Shown: positions 1 through 8,260 of the stretch, in pieces
Layout: every line of letters begins with the position of its first letter
How positions within the stretch are numbered: the first letter of the stretch is position 1
DNA from: Streptoalloteichus tenebrarius
GTDB lineage: Bacteria > Actinomycetota > Actinomycetes > Mycobacteriales > Pseudonocardiaceae
Direction of reading: 5' to 3'
Assembly: GCF_024171885.1 (NCBI RefSeq)
Contig: NZ_JAMTCP010000003.1
Coordinates: forward strand, 204,629-268,628
Length of the DNA: 64,000 bases
Program-made: the position numbers and the translations under genes
Notes under the pieces: generated by a model
What the model was told of the DNA's origin: nothing
What the model saw: only the letters and a program-made list of their open reading frames with translations
Databases searched by the model: none

Positions 1-489
1 GTCGTAGGGGGCGTGGTCCGGCTCGCCGAGGGCGCCGTCGCCGGTGATCACCCGCACCCGGTCGTAGCCGGTCTCACCCAGGGCGGCGCGGGCGTGGTCG
101 GTGACGTCGGGGTGGATGTCGACGGTGGTGACGCTGCCGGTCGGTCCGACGAGTTCGGCCAGCAGGGCGGCGTTGTATCCGGTTCCGGCGCCGATCTCCA
201 ACACGCGGTCGCCGGGTCGCGGGTCGAGCTGGCCGAGCATCATCGCCACCACGGTCGGCACGGAGACGCAGCTCGCCGGCCGATCCTCGCCGGGCTTGAT
301 GGTGATCGCCTTGTTCGCGTACGCCTCCTCGACCGAGGCGGCGGGCACGAACCGGTGCCGGGGCACGGCCCGCAACGCCTGCTCGATGCGCTCGGAGCGC
401 AGGTGACCGGCGGTGCGGATGTGGCTGATCATCTGCTCGCGCAGGTTCTCGGGGCGGGTGCTGGGGGCAGTGCTGGTGAAGTCGGTCAT
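1..489 (-). CDS. FxLD-system protein-L-isoaspartate-type O-methyltransferase (partial, runs off left edge)
   Basis: The first 163 residues of a SAM-dependent methyltransferase are present; the C-terminus lies outside the window. A SAM-binding motif I (VLEIGAGTGYN) and the PIMT-like pre-motif around ITIKPGEDRPAS are visible. In FxLD and related class I lanthipeptide systems this family methylates an Asp carboxylate of the modified peptide, giving an aspartimide and then isoaspartate (family knowledge). The ATG at 489 has a GAAAGGA ribosome site 6 nt upstream. The reading frame is open upstream into the cyclase gene with no stop, so a cyclase-methyltransferase fusion is also possible. Confidence 0.85.
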   Translation of the reverse strand, partial: MTDFTSTAPSTRPENLREQMISHIRTAGHLRSERIEQALRAVPRHRFVPAASVEEAYANKAITIKPGEDRPASCVSVPTVVAMMLGQLDPRPGDRVLEIGAGTGYNAALLAELVGPTGSVTTVDIHPDVTDHARAALGETGYDRVRVITGDGALGEPDHAPYD

Positions 490-1734
490 CCGGTTCCTTT
501 CGTGTGTTGTCACCGATTCGGGCGAGCTGATCGGTGCACCCGAGGGCGGGGCGGTGAGCAGACAGGCGTCCCATGTGGCGCCTGCGGGGAGGTCGGTGAG
601 CGCGACGCCAGCGCCGCCTTCCAGCATCCCGCTGAGGTCCGAGGATGTCCGCGTTTCCTGGGTGCGGCGGCTCCACCAGCGGTGTTCCAGCCGGGCGAGG
701 TCCTCGGCGTCTTCGCCGCCGGCGAGCATTCGGCGGGCGGTGTGCACCAGCCCAGCCCATCCGTGGCAGAGCGTGTCGTCGCCGAGCTGGTCGAGCTGGG
801 CGTCGTCGGTGATGCACGCGACGAGCGCCGACTTGGCCTCGGTCTCTTTGGTGGGGGCGTCCAGTGCCTGGCCGGCCAGGTGCAGGGCGCGAGCCAGGCC
901 AGGGGTGCCGTAGCACCAGGACGGCCGTTGCGGCCCCGGCGTCGCGACGGCGGCGTTGGTCCATTCCCGGCGCGAGATCATGCCCGGCCACCACGGTTGG
1001 TTCTCCGGGCCGCAACGCCAGGAGCTGAGCCACCGGTCGGTAAGCTCGACCGCCTCAGCCTGGCCGGGCACGGTGATGCCGCCGATCATGGCGACGGACA
1101 GCAGCGCCAGCGGCCCGGCGATGCCGTGCGCCATGCCCAGGTTGGCGTGACCGCCGGGCCAGCGGGGATCGAGGCGGCCGGACGGCCCGTCCGCGGTCCA
1201 CCAGCCGGGCAGCCGAGCGCCGTCCACGGTGATCTCGCCGGTCAGCCGGACCACGTAGGCCAGCACGTCGCGCAGCAAGGCACCGCCGGGGTGACGCGGA
1301 TCGGTCTGCACGGTGTGCAGCAGGTACACCCCGAGTCCGGTCAGCCCGTTGATCAGGTCGAACTCCCGCAGCGCGGGCAGTTCACCGTGGTCGATCCGCT
1401 CGTGCGCCCGGTCCAGGCGGGTGCGGATGATCCCGGCGATGTGCGCGTCGAGTTCGCGCAGCACACCGTGGTAGGCGGGCAGACCAGCGGTGCGCAGCAC
1501 GAACGCGACCGCCGGGGCGCCCCGGTACAGGCTGGCGTCCGGGTCGGCGGCCACGCCGCCGCGGGTCATGGCCCTGACCCAGTGGTGGGCGCTGCCCCAG
1601 TCCCCGATCCCGGCACGGGCGTAGCCGATGTGCAGCAGCGCCAGCCCGGCGGCTCCGTTCGCCAAGGATTGGCCCCAGCCGGGCTCGGGATCGTGCTCGG
1701 GCGGTGGCGTGTGCGGGGCGGTGTAGGTCGTCAC
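490..1734 (-). CDS. lanC: LanC-type lanthionine cyclase
   Basis: A zinc-dependent cyclase that adds Cys thiols to dehydrated Ser/Thr to form (methyl)lanthionine rings. The zinc ligands are recognisable: Cys in SWCYGTPG near 901-918 and Cys-His in CHGWAG near 751-768. The usual LanC end (WDACLLTA) lies near 555-575. The GTG start at 1734 overlaps the upstream stop as GTGA, indicating translational coupling. No stop separates it from the methyltransferase: about 25 extra codons read straight into the ATG at 489, so the natural LanC stop appears absent. About 415 codons if counted to the methyltransferase start, typical of LanC. Confidence 0.88.
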
Positions 1735-2510
1735 CGGGCCGCTCCGCAGGGACGGTGTCGCCAGGCGAGCGCGGCACGCCGGGCCAGGCGGCGGCAGGCG
1801 CGTTCGCTGTCCCGGTCGATGCCGATCAGCCGGTTGTGGTGCAGGTGCAGCAGCGACTCCAGCACCACGTCAGTGTTCGTTTCCGGGGGCAGCGCCTCGC
1901 GGTAGCCAGCCAGCGCGTCGGCGCGCCTGTTCCAAGCCCGCTCGATGTCACCGTGCCAGCCAGTCAGCGACCGCACCCTGGCCGGGTCCGTGGCGAGCCA
2001 GATCGCTCGCTCCGCCACCGCCCGGTCGACGGTGGCGGCCGGGACCGGCCTGGCGGTCAGCCAGCCCATTGCCTCGCCGATGTCGCCCACGAAACCGGCG
2101 ACGATGCCCACCATGTTCGCCACGACCAGCGCGAGATTCGGCTCCACCGCAGGTAGATGCCGCAACAGCGCGGTCACGGTGGCGGAGTCGGCGACGAAGA
2201 CGTTCTCCGCGGCTTCCAGCGCCTCACCCTGCCCGTAGCGGCCGACCTCCGGGAAGTAGGTGTCGAACACCAACCGCCCGACCAGTCCCGCTTGCCGCAT
2301 CCGCGCTGTCCACTCCCCGACCGCTGCCGAGCACGCAGCGTAGCGGCCAGGGGTGGTGTGCAGCCGCAGCCGCAGGTGGTCTGTCTCCTGCGGGCTGCGG
2401 TAGCGCAGCCACCAGCACGCGGGGGTGCCCAGCGAGGTCAGCAGCTCGGGAAGGTGGGCGGTGATGATCTCGCCGATCCGTTCGGGGTGGGTGAACAGCT
2501 TCGCCGAGAT
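1731..2510 (-). pseudogene. LanB C-terminal elimination (SpaB_C, thiopeptide-type) domain, cut off by an in-frame TGA
   Basis: A 259-codon open stretch follows the LanB stop in the same frame. Its first residues (ISAKLFTHPERI, then a WWLRYRSP...HLRLRL core) match the start of the SpaB_C domain, which eliminates glutamate from glutamylated Ser/Thr. No ATG, GTG or TTG exists in frame between the TGA at 2511-2513 and the ATG at 2298-2300, and that ATG would drop the conserved first 70 residues. Homologues have a Trp just before this first strand, so TGA most likely replaces TGG. The product would need readthrough, a CTG start at 2498, or a reversion. It ends in GTGA overlap with lanC. Confidence 0.8.
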
Positions 2511-4778
2511 TCAGGCGGTTTCCGGGGTGGCGGGCAGGTGCCCGTGGGTGTTGGTCACCGCGGGTAGGGCGCCGGACAGCGGGTGGGGTGCCGGCGGCCG
2601 GGTGGTGACGAGGGGCAGCGCGATCTCGTGGGCATGACCGCCGATCCAGCCGTAGTCGGCGGCCGGGGTGGCCGCGAACAGGATGGCCTGGCCGTGCCGT
2701 TTGAGGTGGGCGTGCAGGAGGGTGGCGTGGGTCGGCTCGTCGAGGGTCAGGCGCAGTGTGCGATCGGCGTCGCGGAGTTCGACCACATCGGGGCAGTCCC
2801 AGCGGCGCCGCCACTGGTCGAGCACCTGCCGCCACTGGCCGGGACTGGCCTTGCCGGGTGGGAGGTCGTCGGGGGTCAGCCGCCATTGGGCCGGGGACAG
2901 CACGGTGCGCCGGTAGCGCACGCACGGCAGGAACGGCAGCCGGAGCTGCGGTCCCCAGTCGAACTGGTACCAGGCGGCGGAGAACGCCCTGGGCAGGTGC
3001 GCCAGGAACCGGGCCAGTGGCGGGGGCTGCTTGTCCAGCGCGAGCGCGTGGAACACCTGCGGCTCCACGACCTGGTGCCGCGAGAGGCTGACCAGGTGCA
3101 GTCGGTCACCGGTCGCGGTGATGGCCAGGTCGTCCATCGTGAGCAGGCTCTCCTCGCCCGGCCGGCGGTGTTCGCCCAGCGGGAGGATGTGGTCGAGGTA
3201 GGCCGGGACGCGGCAGATGTTCTCCGCGTGCGGGTACAGCGGCCCGAACGACATCTGCGCCCGCAGTGCCCCGTCGGTGGCGGCGGGCAGCGTCCTATAT
3301 GCCTGCGCCAGGCCGGTACCGGTGGCCGTCGGGGTGAACCGGCTGGTGAGGGTGCCGGCCGAGCGGGCGGGCGCGACGGAGAGCAGGAACTCGCCGCGTT
3401 CCAGCGCCTGCGTGGAGACGGCGTGGACGCGAGCGGACAGCTCCACATGCGGCGGGATGCAGTGATCGTCGAACGCCTCGTCGGTCAGCTCGCCGATCAT
3501 TTTGTCGGTGAGGACGATCTCCCGGGTGCCGTCCGCCATCGCCTGCCAGGCCAGCGCCAGCAGCCGCACGTCCCGTTCCGAGGAACCTGGGGCCGGCGTG
3601 GGCAGCACGCTGCCGCGGTACCCCGCCGGATACCCCAGCCCGGAGTCCGGGTCGAGGACGTCAGCCAGCGGCACCAGCGTGCCCATGCCGTACTTGTCGA
3701 GGAAGGCCGCGTGGTAGTCGCGCCAGACGGTTTCGCCGGTCGGCTGCCGGGTCAGGCGCAGCAGGGCGCTGGCGGCCCGCTCCATCTCCTGGGCGACCTG
3801 GTGGGGCAGTGCCACTGCGCAGTCCAGCAGCAGGTCCACCGCCAGCGGGGTGCGGCCCTCCGGGGAGAGGTCCCGCATCCGGCGGGTGACCGTGGCGCGG
3901 ATACGGCTCTGCTCGACCCGCGGGGTCGCCTCATGATTGTGACGGCGCAGCTCGTTCAGGATGGCGTCGAGGTTACCGATCAACGCCGCGACGTCGGCGA
4001 TGGAGGCGGCGTCGACCTCACGCAGCCGGTCCATCAGATGTGCGAACGGGTCGGTGACGGTGAACGGGGCGCGCAGGCTGGTCAGCAGGTAGCCCTGCCG
4101 CACGAGTTCGGTGAGCATGTCCCGCGCCCGCGACCGTTCGGTGGTGAACTCCTCGGCCAGCGTGTCGATCAACGTCCCGAACCGGACCGGGGTCGCGGCC
4201 AGCTCGGCCACGGCCGCGACCGCGCGGGTGTGGCGGATGGTCACCCTGTTCGACCCTTGCGGCACTTCGAGTCGCCCGCCGCGGCGCACGGCGAGGTCGG
4301 TGACCACCACGTGCAACCGTTCCAACAGGTCGGGGCACCGTTCCAGGCGCCCAGTGATGTCAGCCAGCCATCCGGTGTTGGCACGGGCCACGCCCCGATG
4401 GTCCTCGCCCCAGGCCGCCTTCGCGGTCCTGGCCAGGACCGCGGGAGCCACACCGGCGAACAAGCCGAATGGGGTGGGGCGACCGATGCTGCGTAACAGG
4501 TACCGCGCGGTGGACAAGGTGGCGCTGCGGATCTGCTTGCCGCTCACGGTGTGTCCGGCGCGGATGGCGTCCACGCCTTCGCCCAGGGACGGGCTGGCCT
4601 GGCGCACGGCGTCGGCGAGATCGGGCCGGGACCACGTCTGCTCCAGCCACCGCCCGCACCCGTCAATGTCGGTCAGGTCGGGCCAGTCGTGCCAGGTGTC
4701 GGTCAGCGGTGCAGCAGCGGCCCGCAGCAACGCGACGTCGACGTGGCGGTAGAGCGGTTTCCTGTCGCGGGCACGCAT
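2511..4778 (-). CDS. lanB: Lantibiotic dehydratase, N-terminal glutamylation domain (LanB truncated by TGA)
   Basis: A 755-aa protein covering the Lant_dehydr_N region that uses glutamyl-tRNA to glutamylate Ser/Thr of the precursor. The start region (RKPLYRHVDVALLRAAAAP) and the end (GWIGGHAHEIALPL, then HGHLP) are characteristic of actinobacterial LanB. The ATG at 4778 has a GGAGGA site 8 nt upstream. Full LanB proteins continue past HGHLP into the SpaB_C domain; here a TGA intervenes and the frame then continues. Split LanB pairs occur in thiopeptide systems, but there the second gene has its own start, which is not seen here. The protein as written probably lacks elimination activity. Confidence 0.88.
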   Translation of the reverse strand: MRARDRKPLYRHVDVALLRAAAAPLTDTWHDWPDLTDIDGCGRWLEQTWSRPDLADAVRQASPSLGEGVDAIRAGHTVSGKQIRSATLSTARYLLRSIGRPTPFGLFAGVAPAVLARTAKAAWGEDHRGVARANTGWLADITGRLERCPDLLERLHVVVTDLAVRRGGRLEVPQGSNRVTIRHTRAVAAVAELAATPVRFGTLIDTLAEEFTTERSRARDMLTELVRQGYLLTSLRAPFTVTDPFAHLMDRLREVDAASIADVAALIGNLDAILNELRRHNHEATPRVEQSRIRATVTRRMRDLSPEGRTPLAVDLLLDCAVALPHQVAQEMERAASALLRLTRQPTGETVWRDYHAAFLDKYGMGTLVPLADVLDPDSGLGYPAGYRGSVLPTPAPGSSERDVRLLALAWQAMADGTREIVLTDKMIGELTDEAFDDHCIPPHVELSARVHAVSTQALERGEFLLSVAPARSAGTLTSRFTPTATGTGLAQAYRTLPAATDGALRAQMSFGPLYPHAENICRVPAYLDHILPLGEHRRPGEESLLTMDDLAITATGDRLHLVSLSRHQVVEPQVFHALALDKQPPPLARFLAHLPRAFSAAWYQFDWGPQLRLPFLPCVRYRRTVLSPAQWRLTPDDLPPGKASPGQWRQVLDQWRRRWDCPDVVELRDADRTLRLTLDEPTHATLLHAHLKRHGQAILFAATPAADYGWIGGHAHEIALPLVTTRPPAPHPLSGALPAVTNTHGHLPATPETA

Positions 4779-4816
4779 CCAGCAGTCCTCCAGGCCATTG
4801 GGAGCGAGTGGGCGGG

Positions 4817-4858
4817 GAGGTGCCGGGGCCCGAAGACGTCTTCCGGCCCCGGCACCTC
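4817..4858. terminator. Hairpin between precursor and LanB genes
   Basis: A perfect 14-bp inverted repeat (4817-4830 with 4845-4858) encloses an inner palindrome GAAGACGTCTTC. It lies 18 nt after the precursor stop and about 40 nt before the LanB start. A hairpin here commonly acts as a partial terminator or mRNA stabiliser that makes precursor transcript exceed enzyme transcript. No T-run follows, so termination strength is uncertain. Confidence 0.7.
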
Positions 4859-4876
4859 ACGGTCGGCAACAGACCG

Positions 4877-5062
4877 TCACACACCGCCGCTGACGCAGGC
4901 GGACGCGCAGGTGGGGTCGCAGCCGTCGTCGGTGCCGCCCTTGCAAGCAGCCAGCGGATGACCGGCCGGAACGTCGGTGATGATCTGCACGTCGAGGGCG
5001 AACGGGTCCTCGACGGCGGTCATCGTCTCGACCGGGGTCTCGACGATGGTTAATGCGGACAT
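4877..5062 (-). CDS. lanA: FxLD-family lanthipeptide precursor
   Basis: A 61-aa precursor. The leader carries the diagnostic F-x-L-D motif (Phe21-Ala-Leu-Asp24) that binds class I enzymes. The presumed core region (about residues 42-61) is TDDGCDPTCASACVSGGV-like, with Thr44, Thr51, Ser54 and Ser58 as dehydration sites and Cys48, Cys52 and Cys56 as ring thiols, so up to three thioether rings. The Asp46-Gly47 step is the kind of site where aspartimide forms, consistent with the neighbouring methyltransferase (inference). A strong AAGGAGAGG ribosome site precedes the ATG. No protease or transporter gene is recognisable next to it in the window. Confidence 0.9.
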   Translation of the reverse strand: MSALTIVETPVETMTAVEDPFALDVQIITDVPAGHPLAACKGGTDDGCDPTCASACVSGGV

Positions 5063-5746
5063 GTCCTCTCCTTCCCTGGTGCACGGGTTTTCCCTCTCAA
5101 CCCGGTCACCGAAGCCGATGTGGAGCAAGGCTTTCGGCGGCCAGGAGCTGGTTGCGCCAGACAGGATCGCCGGCTGCGCGGGGGAGTCCGTGGTGCTCGG
5201 TTTGGGGCGGATGCCGGGGGAACGCGCCACGTCGAGGGCCGTGGCCGCGATGCGGGCCCCAGCGGCGCGACGGCCCGCCGACCGGCCGACACCATCCGGG
5301 GCGCTGCGGGCAGCAGCGTGCTCGTCGGGTTGGTGGAAGCTCAGCGGGCTGCGCGGGCAGGTGCGGCGCGCGCACGCAGCGACCAGCTTCCCCAGTCGAG
5401 TGGATCGGATGCCGCACTCTTCGATCCGGCCAGACAGAGGAGACCTTTGTCGCGGCCGGCACCGACCCCCGGACACCACCTGCGCGCCAGCCCGGCGCGG
5501 ATCGGCCACGGGAGGACGGCCAAGCGATTCCGGTGCCCTTTCCCATCCATGACTCGGCGTGCGGATTCCGCGAATCGTCTGGTCACCACAGGCGATCACG
5601 ACAGGCCCACCCTCATCCTGAACTGATCGGAAGCGCACGCTGACAGGCCAAGAAGACCTCCCCCTGCGGATGTGCCACTAGGCTGAGGAGCGACTCACGG
5701 TGCGTTCACGCACACTCACGGCCCCCCGAGCTGGGTGGAGGCGGCG
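5063..5746. other. Divergent intergenic region (no gene seen)
   Basis: 684 bp between the minus-strand precursor and the plus-strand HTH-deformylase gene. Open frames here show no family resemblance or usable ribosome site. It must hold both promoters. A short inverted repeat GTGCG-TTCA-CGCAC at 5700-5713, about 35 nt before the regulator start, is a weak operator candidate. Confidence 0.5.
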
Positions 5747-7258
5747 ATGACGACAGGCTCGACCAGCACCACCGACACCGGCGAACCGGGCACCGAGGTG
5801 AACGTGTTCGCCGTCGAACTCGAACGCTGGCGCGACGTGCGAGGCTTCTCCCGCACCGGGCTGGCCAAGGCCATGGGCTACGACCGCTCCTACGTGTCCA
5901 AGGTGCTCTCCGGTGCCGAACCCCCCTCCGAAGCCTTCGCTGGGCACGCCGAAGCCGCGCTGCGCGCGGGCGGAGCCCTGCGCGCAGCCTTCCACGAGTT
6001 CGAAGCCCACCGCCCCACCAAAGTCCGCCCACCAGCGCCACCGGTGGTTGATCAGCAAACCGGGAGCCTGGTGGTCGATCACGACGACGCCACCCTGCGT
6101 TACGACGACGGCGTCTACCGACTCATCCAGCGCCGTCACCTGCTTAACCAGGGCGCTGGACCAATCACCCGCTACCTGATCCGCATCTCCGTCGACCGCT
6201 TCCCCGGCGACCCGGAACGCTCGAATCAGCTCTACAGCGAGAACCCACTCACCTGGGACGAGATCGACCTACACGCCTGGCACGGCCAGACCCGCTCCAA
6301 CCCGATGGACTGGACAGCCCACCACGACCGCGCCGCGTTCAAGGAAGTCTGGCTTCTGTTCGCCGGCGAGCACGGACACTTCCCCCTGTACCCAGGGGAA
6401 TCCTGCTGGATCGAATACGAGTACACCGTTCGCGGCGATCACTGGGGCAACTGGTTCCAGCGTGCTGTCCGGCTCCCGACCCGCACCCTGTCGGTCTGCC
6501 TCGATTTCCCTGCGGACCTCTCGGCCGCCGTGTGGGGACTGCACACCTCGATGACCGCGCATGCCATGCCCTTTGCCACCGCGATCACGCGGGACGACAA
6601 CGGCGACCGGCACGTCTTCTCCTGGACATGCGAGGACCCGCCGCTCCACGCCCGCTACCGACTCGAATGGGACTTCCGCGGCCGCGACAACACCGACGAC
6701 GGCCCACCGCCCGCACCGAACGAAGTGATGGCCTCCCTCGGCATCGTGCAGGACACCGATCCGGCGCTGCGGCGAGTCGCCCGCCGCTTCGACCTGCCGG
6801 CCGAGGCCGAGGACGCGCGCCGCGTGGTGACGGCGCTGAACTCCACAGCCGAGCGGGTCGCCCAGGCGCACACCTTCGGCAAGGGCATGGGCATCGCCGC
6901 ACCGCAGATCGGGATCGACCGTGCCGCCGCGATCATCCGAACCCCGGATGGTGAGACGATCACCCTGTTCAACCCCACCATCATCGAGTCCGCGGGCGAG
7001 ATCGACGAGCAGTACGAGGGCTGTCTGTCCTTCTTCGACGTCCGGGGCCAGGTTCCCCGCTCCCACGTGATCCACGTAGAGCACACCACCATCGACGGGC
7101 AAAAGAAGATCACCGTGTTCGAGCGTGGCGTGGCCCGCCTCGTCGCCCACGAGATCGACCATCTGCACGGCCACCTCTACACCGACCGGATGCGTGATGG
7201 AGTCAAGCCCATCCCCGTCGAGCAGTACCGCGGCACCGGCACCACCTGGAAATACTGA
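5747..7258 (+). CDS. XRE helix-turn-helix protein fused to a C-terminal peptide deformylase
   Basis: A 503-aa two-module protein. Residues ~20-75 form an XRE-type HTH (LERWRDVRGFSRTGLAKAMG...SYVSKVLSG). A middle region of ~250 residues resembles the sensor segment found in other actinobacterial HTH proteins but is not assigned. Residues ~340-490 are a peptide deformylase with all three motifs: GMGIAAPQ (380-387), EGCLS (metal Cys426) and HEIDH (468-472), so catalysis looks intact. GGAGG lies 6 nt before the ATG at 5747, favouring it over the GTG at 5735. Deformylases remove formyl groups from nascent N-termini; the role of the fusion is unknown. Its divergent position suggests regulation of the lanthipeptide genes. 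Confidence 0.88.
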   Translation: MTTGSTSTTDTGEPGTEVNVFAVELERWRDVRGFSRTGLAKAMGYDRSYVSKVLSGAEPPSEAFAGHAEAALRAGGALRAAFHEFEAHRPTKVRPPAPPVVDQQTGSLVVDHDDATLRYDDGVYRLIQRRHLLNQGAGPITRYLIRISVDRFPGDPERSNQLYSENPLTWDEIDLHAWHGQTRSNPMDWTAHHDRAAFKEVWLLFAGEHGHFPLYPGESCWIEYEYTVRGDHWGNWFQRAVRLPTRTLSVCLDFPADLSAAVWGLHTSMTAHAMPFATAITRDDNGDRHVFSWTCEDPPLHARYRLEWDFRGRDNTDDGPPPAPNEVMASLGIVQDTDPALRRVARRFDLPAEAEDARRVVTALNSTAERVAQAHTFGKGMGIAAPQIGIDRAAAIIRTPDGETITLFNPTIIESAGEIDEQYEGCLSFFDVRGQVPRSHVIHVEHTTIDGQKKITVFERGVARLVAHEIDHLHGHLYTDRMRDGVKPIPVEQYRGTGTTWKY

Positions 7259-7265
7259 CGGGCGG

Positions 7266-7499
7266 CTGACCTTCCGCCGGCGGCCGGACCAGCCGACGAA
7301 CCTGGGCGAAAGCCTGCCCCAGGTCTGCGAGAACCTCGGCGAGGACGAGGGAGAAGGGGGCGAGCCTCCGGTGTGGTTCGAGGTGGGCTTCCCGCCCCGC
7401 GCCGAGGTGCTCGCCGAACTCGTGGTGGCGGCGCTGGACGAGTACCGCGTGACCGGCCGCCGGCCCACAGCGGTGCGCTGGCAGCCGATGGAGCTGTGA
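7266..7499 (+). pseudogene. Imm1-like C-terminal remnant after the deformylase gene
   Basis: An open stretch ending at 7499 encodes a tail (AALDEYRVTGRRPTAVRWQP) that resembles the C-terminal end of the Imm1 proteins at 20.3-21.7 kb (AAVHEFHESGG-RPTCVEWQP). No ATG/GTG/TTG start lies in frame between the deformylase stop and a GTG at 7371 that would give only 42 residues. It may be a broken small immunity-like gene, or start at a CTG at 7266. Function cannot be assigned. Confidence 0.4.
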
Positions 7500-7675
7500 A
7501 CCGCTTGGCAACGGCTGATCTGCCCGTTGCTCACGCTTGATGTTCCTGGTCGAGGGGCGGGGCCCTCGGGCCTCACGCGCATCCCCACCACGGACAGCCC
7601 CCACCCGCCCTGGGGGGCGAGCCCCGCTCCAGCCTATCCGTCCAACACGGAACCTCCAAGAGCATCACGCTCCGC

Positions 7676-7703
7676 TGTGGATAACTTCGGGGGATGTGGA
7701 TAA
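7676..7703 (-). promoter_or_regulatory. Two DnaA-box-like sites, 19-bp spacing
   Basis: TGTGGATAA occurs at 7676-7684 and 7695-7703; its complement TTATCCACA is a perfect DnaA box. The two are in the same orientation with 19 bp between starts, in an intergenic region downstream of the last DUF397 gene. Whether DnaA binds is unknown. Confidence 0.5.
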
Positions 7704-7844
7704 CTTGGCCAGGACTGTCATACCGAGCTGGGACAATCCCGCCGGAGGAACCCGCGCTGTGTCGCTTCACCAGCGCCGACGCACGGCCGCTGCCCAACGA
7801 CACTGTCGCCGTACCTACCTCGAAAGGCTGCATGTGAAGCACCA

Positions 7845-7871
7845 GGGGGTGAGGCCGTCGGCCTCATCCCC
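7845..7871 (-). terminator. Hairpin after the last DUF397 gene
   Basis: A 12-bp stem (one G-T pair) with a 3-nt loop, 7845-7856 with 7860-7871, located 16 nt past the stop of the distal DUF397 gene in the direction of transcription. It probably ends the DUF397 array transcript. Confidence 0.65.
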
Positions 7872-7886
7872 GGGGCGCTCTCAAGG

Positions 7887-8093
7887 TCAGCTCAGGTCGA
7901 GTCGGCCAGACTTCACGGACTCGACGAAAGCGGTGAACGTGGCCGGGGTGAAGACGAGTGCTGGACCGGTGGGGTTCTTCGAGTCCCGCACGGCGGCGAC
8001 GTCCGCCACGGACGCCACCTCAACGCAGTGTGCGTTGGTCGCTCCGCTGCGGCTGGACTTGCGCCAGGTCGTCCTGTTCCGGTTCGGGGGCAT
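7887..8093 (-). CDS. DUF397 protein, copy 1 (distal)
   Basis: 68 aa with the family pattern: TWRKSSRS at the N-terminus, a CVEVA strand in the middle, RDSKNPTGPALVF, then FTAFVESVKSGRLDL. DUF397 proteins are small partners of XRE/DUF5753 regulators in actinomycetes and affect development and antibiotic production; the pair behaves like a toxin-antitoxin-like switch (family knowledge). The ATG at 8093 has GGAAGGAAG upstream. Nearly identical to copy 3 (8635-8841) over its whole length, indicating recent duplication or gene conversion. Confidence 0.9.
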   Translation of the reverse strand: MPPNRNRTTWRKSSRSGATNAHCVEVASVADVAAVRDSKNPTGPALVFTPATFTAFVESVKSGRLDLS

Positions 8094-8211
8094 CCCGCGC
8101 TTCCTTCCGCCTCTGGGGCTGAGGCTTCGAGGGTGCCGGGGCGGGGGTTTGGCTTCCGTTGGTCGTGTCAGGCGGAGGTGCTGCGCCTCTCGGAGCGGTA
8201 GCGTGAGAACG

Positions 8212-8249
8212 CGACGGCGGGGGGCCATCTGGTCTGGCCCCCGCCGTCG
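8212..8249 (-). terminator. Hairpin between DUF397 copies 2 and 1
   Basis: 12-bp stem 8212-8223 with 8238-8249, 11 nt after the copy 2 stop. No T-run. Part of the repeated intergenic unit. Confidence 0.6.
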
Positions 8250-8260
8250 GTCCGCCAGGG

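Noticed and set aside
13-1905. 630-codon plus-strand frame at the left end
   Set aside because: Antisense of the LanC and methyltransferase genes; no family resemblance.
2511-2513. Selenocysteine decoding at the LanB TGA
   Set aside because: No SECIS-like element recognised and Trp, not Sec or Cys, is expected at this site.
5063-5638. Long N-terminal extension of the lanthipeptide precursor
   Set aside because: The ATG at 5062 has a strong ribosome site and gives a standard-size leader; upstream codons are unlike the family.
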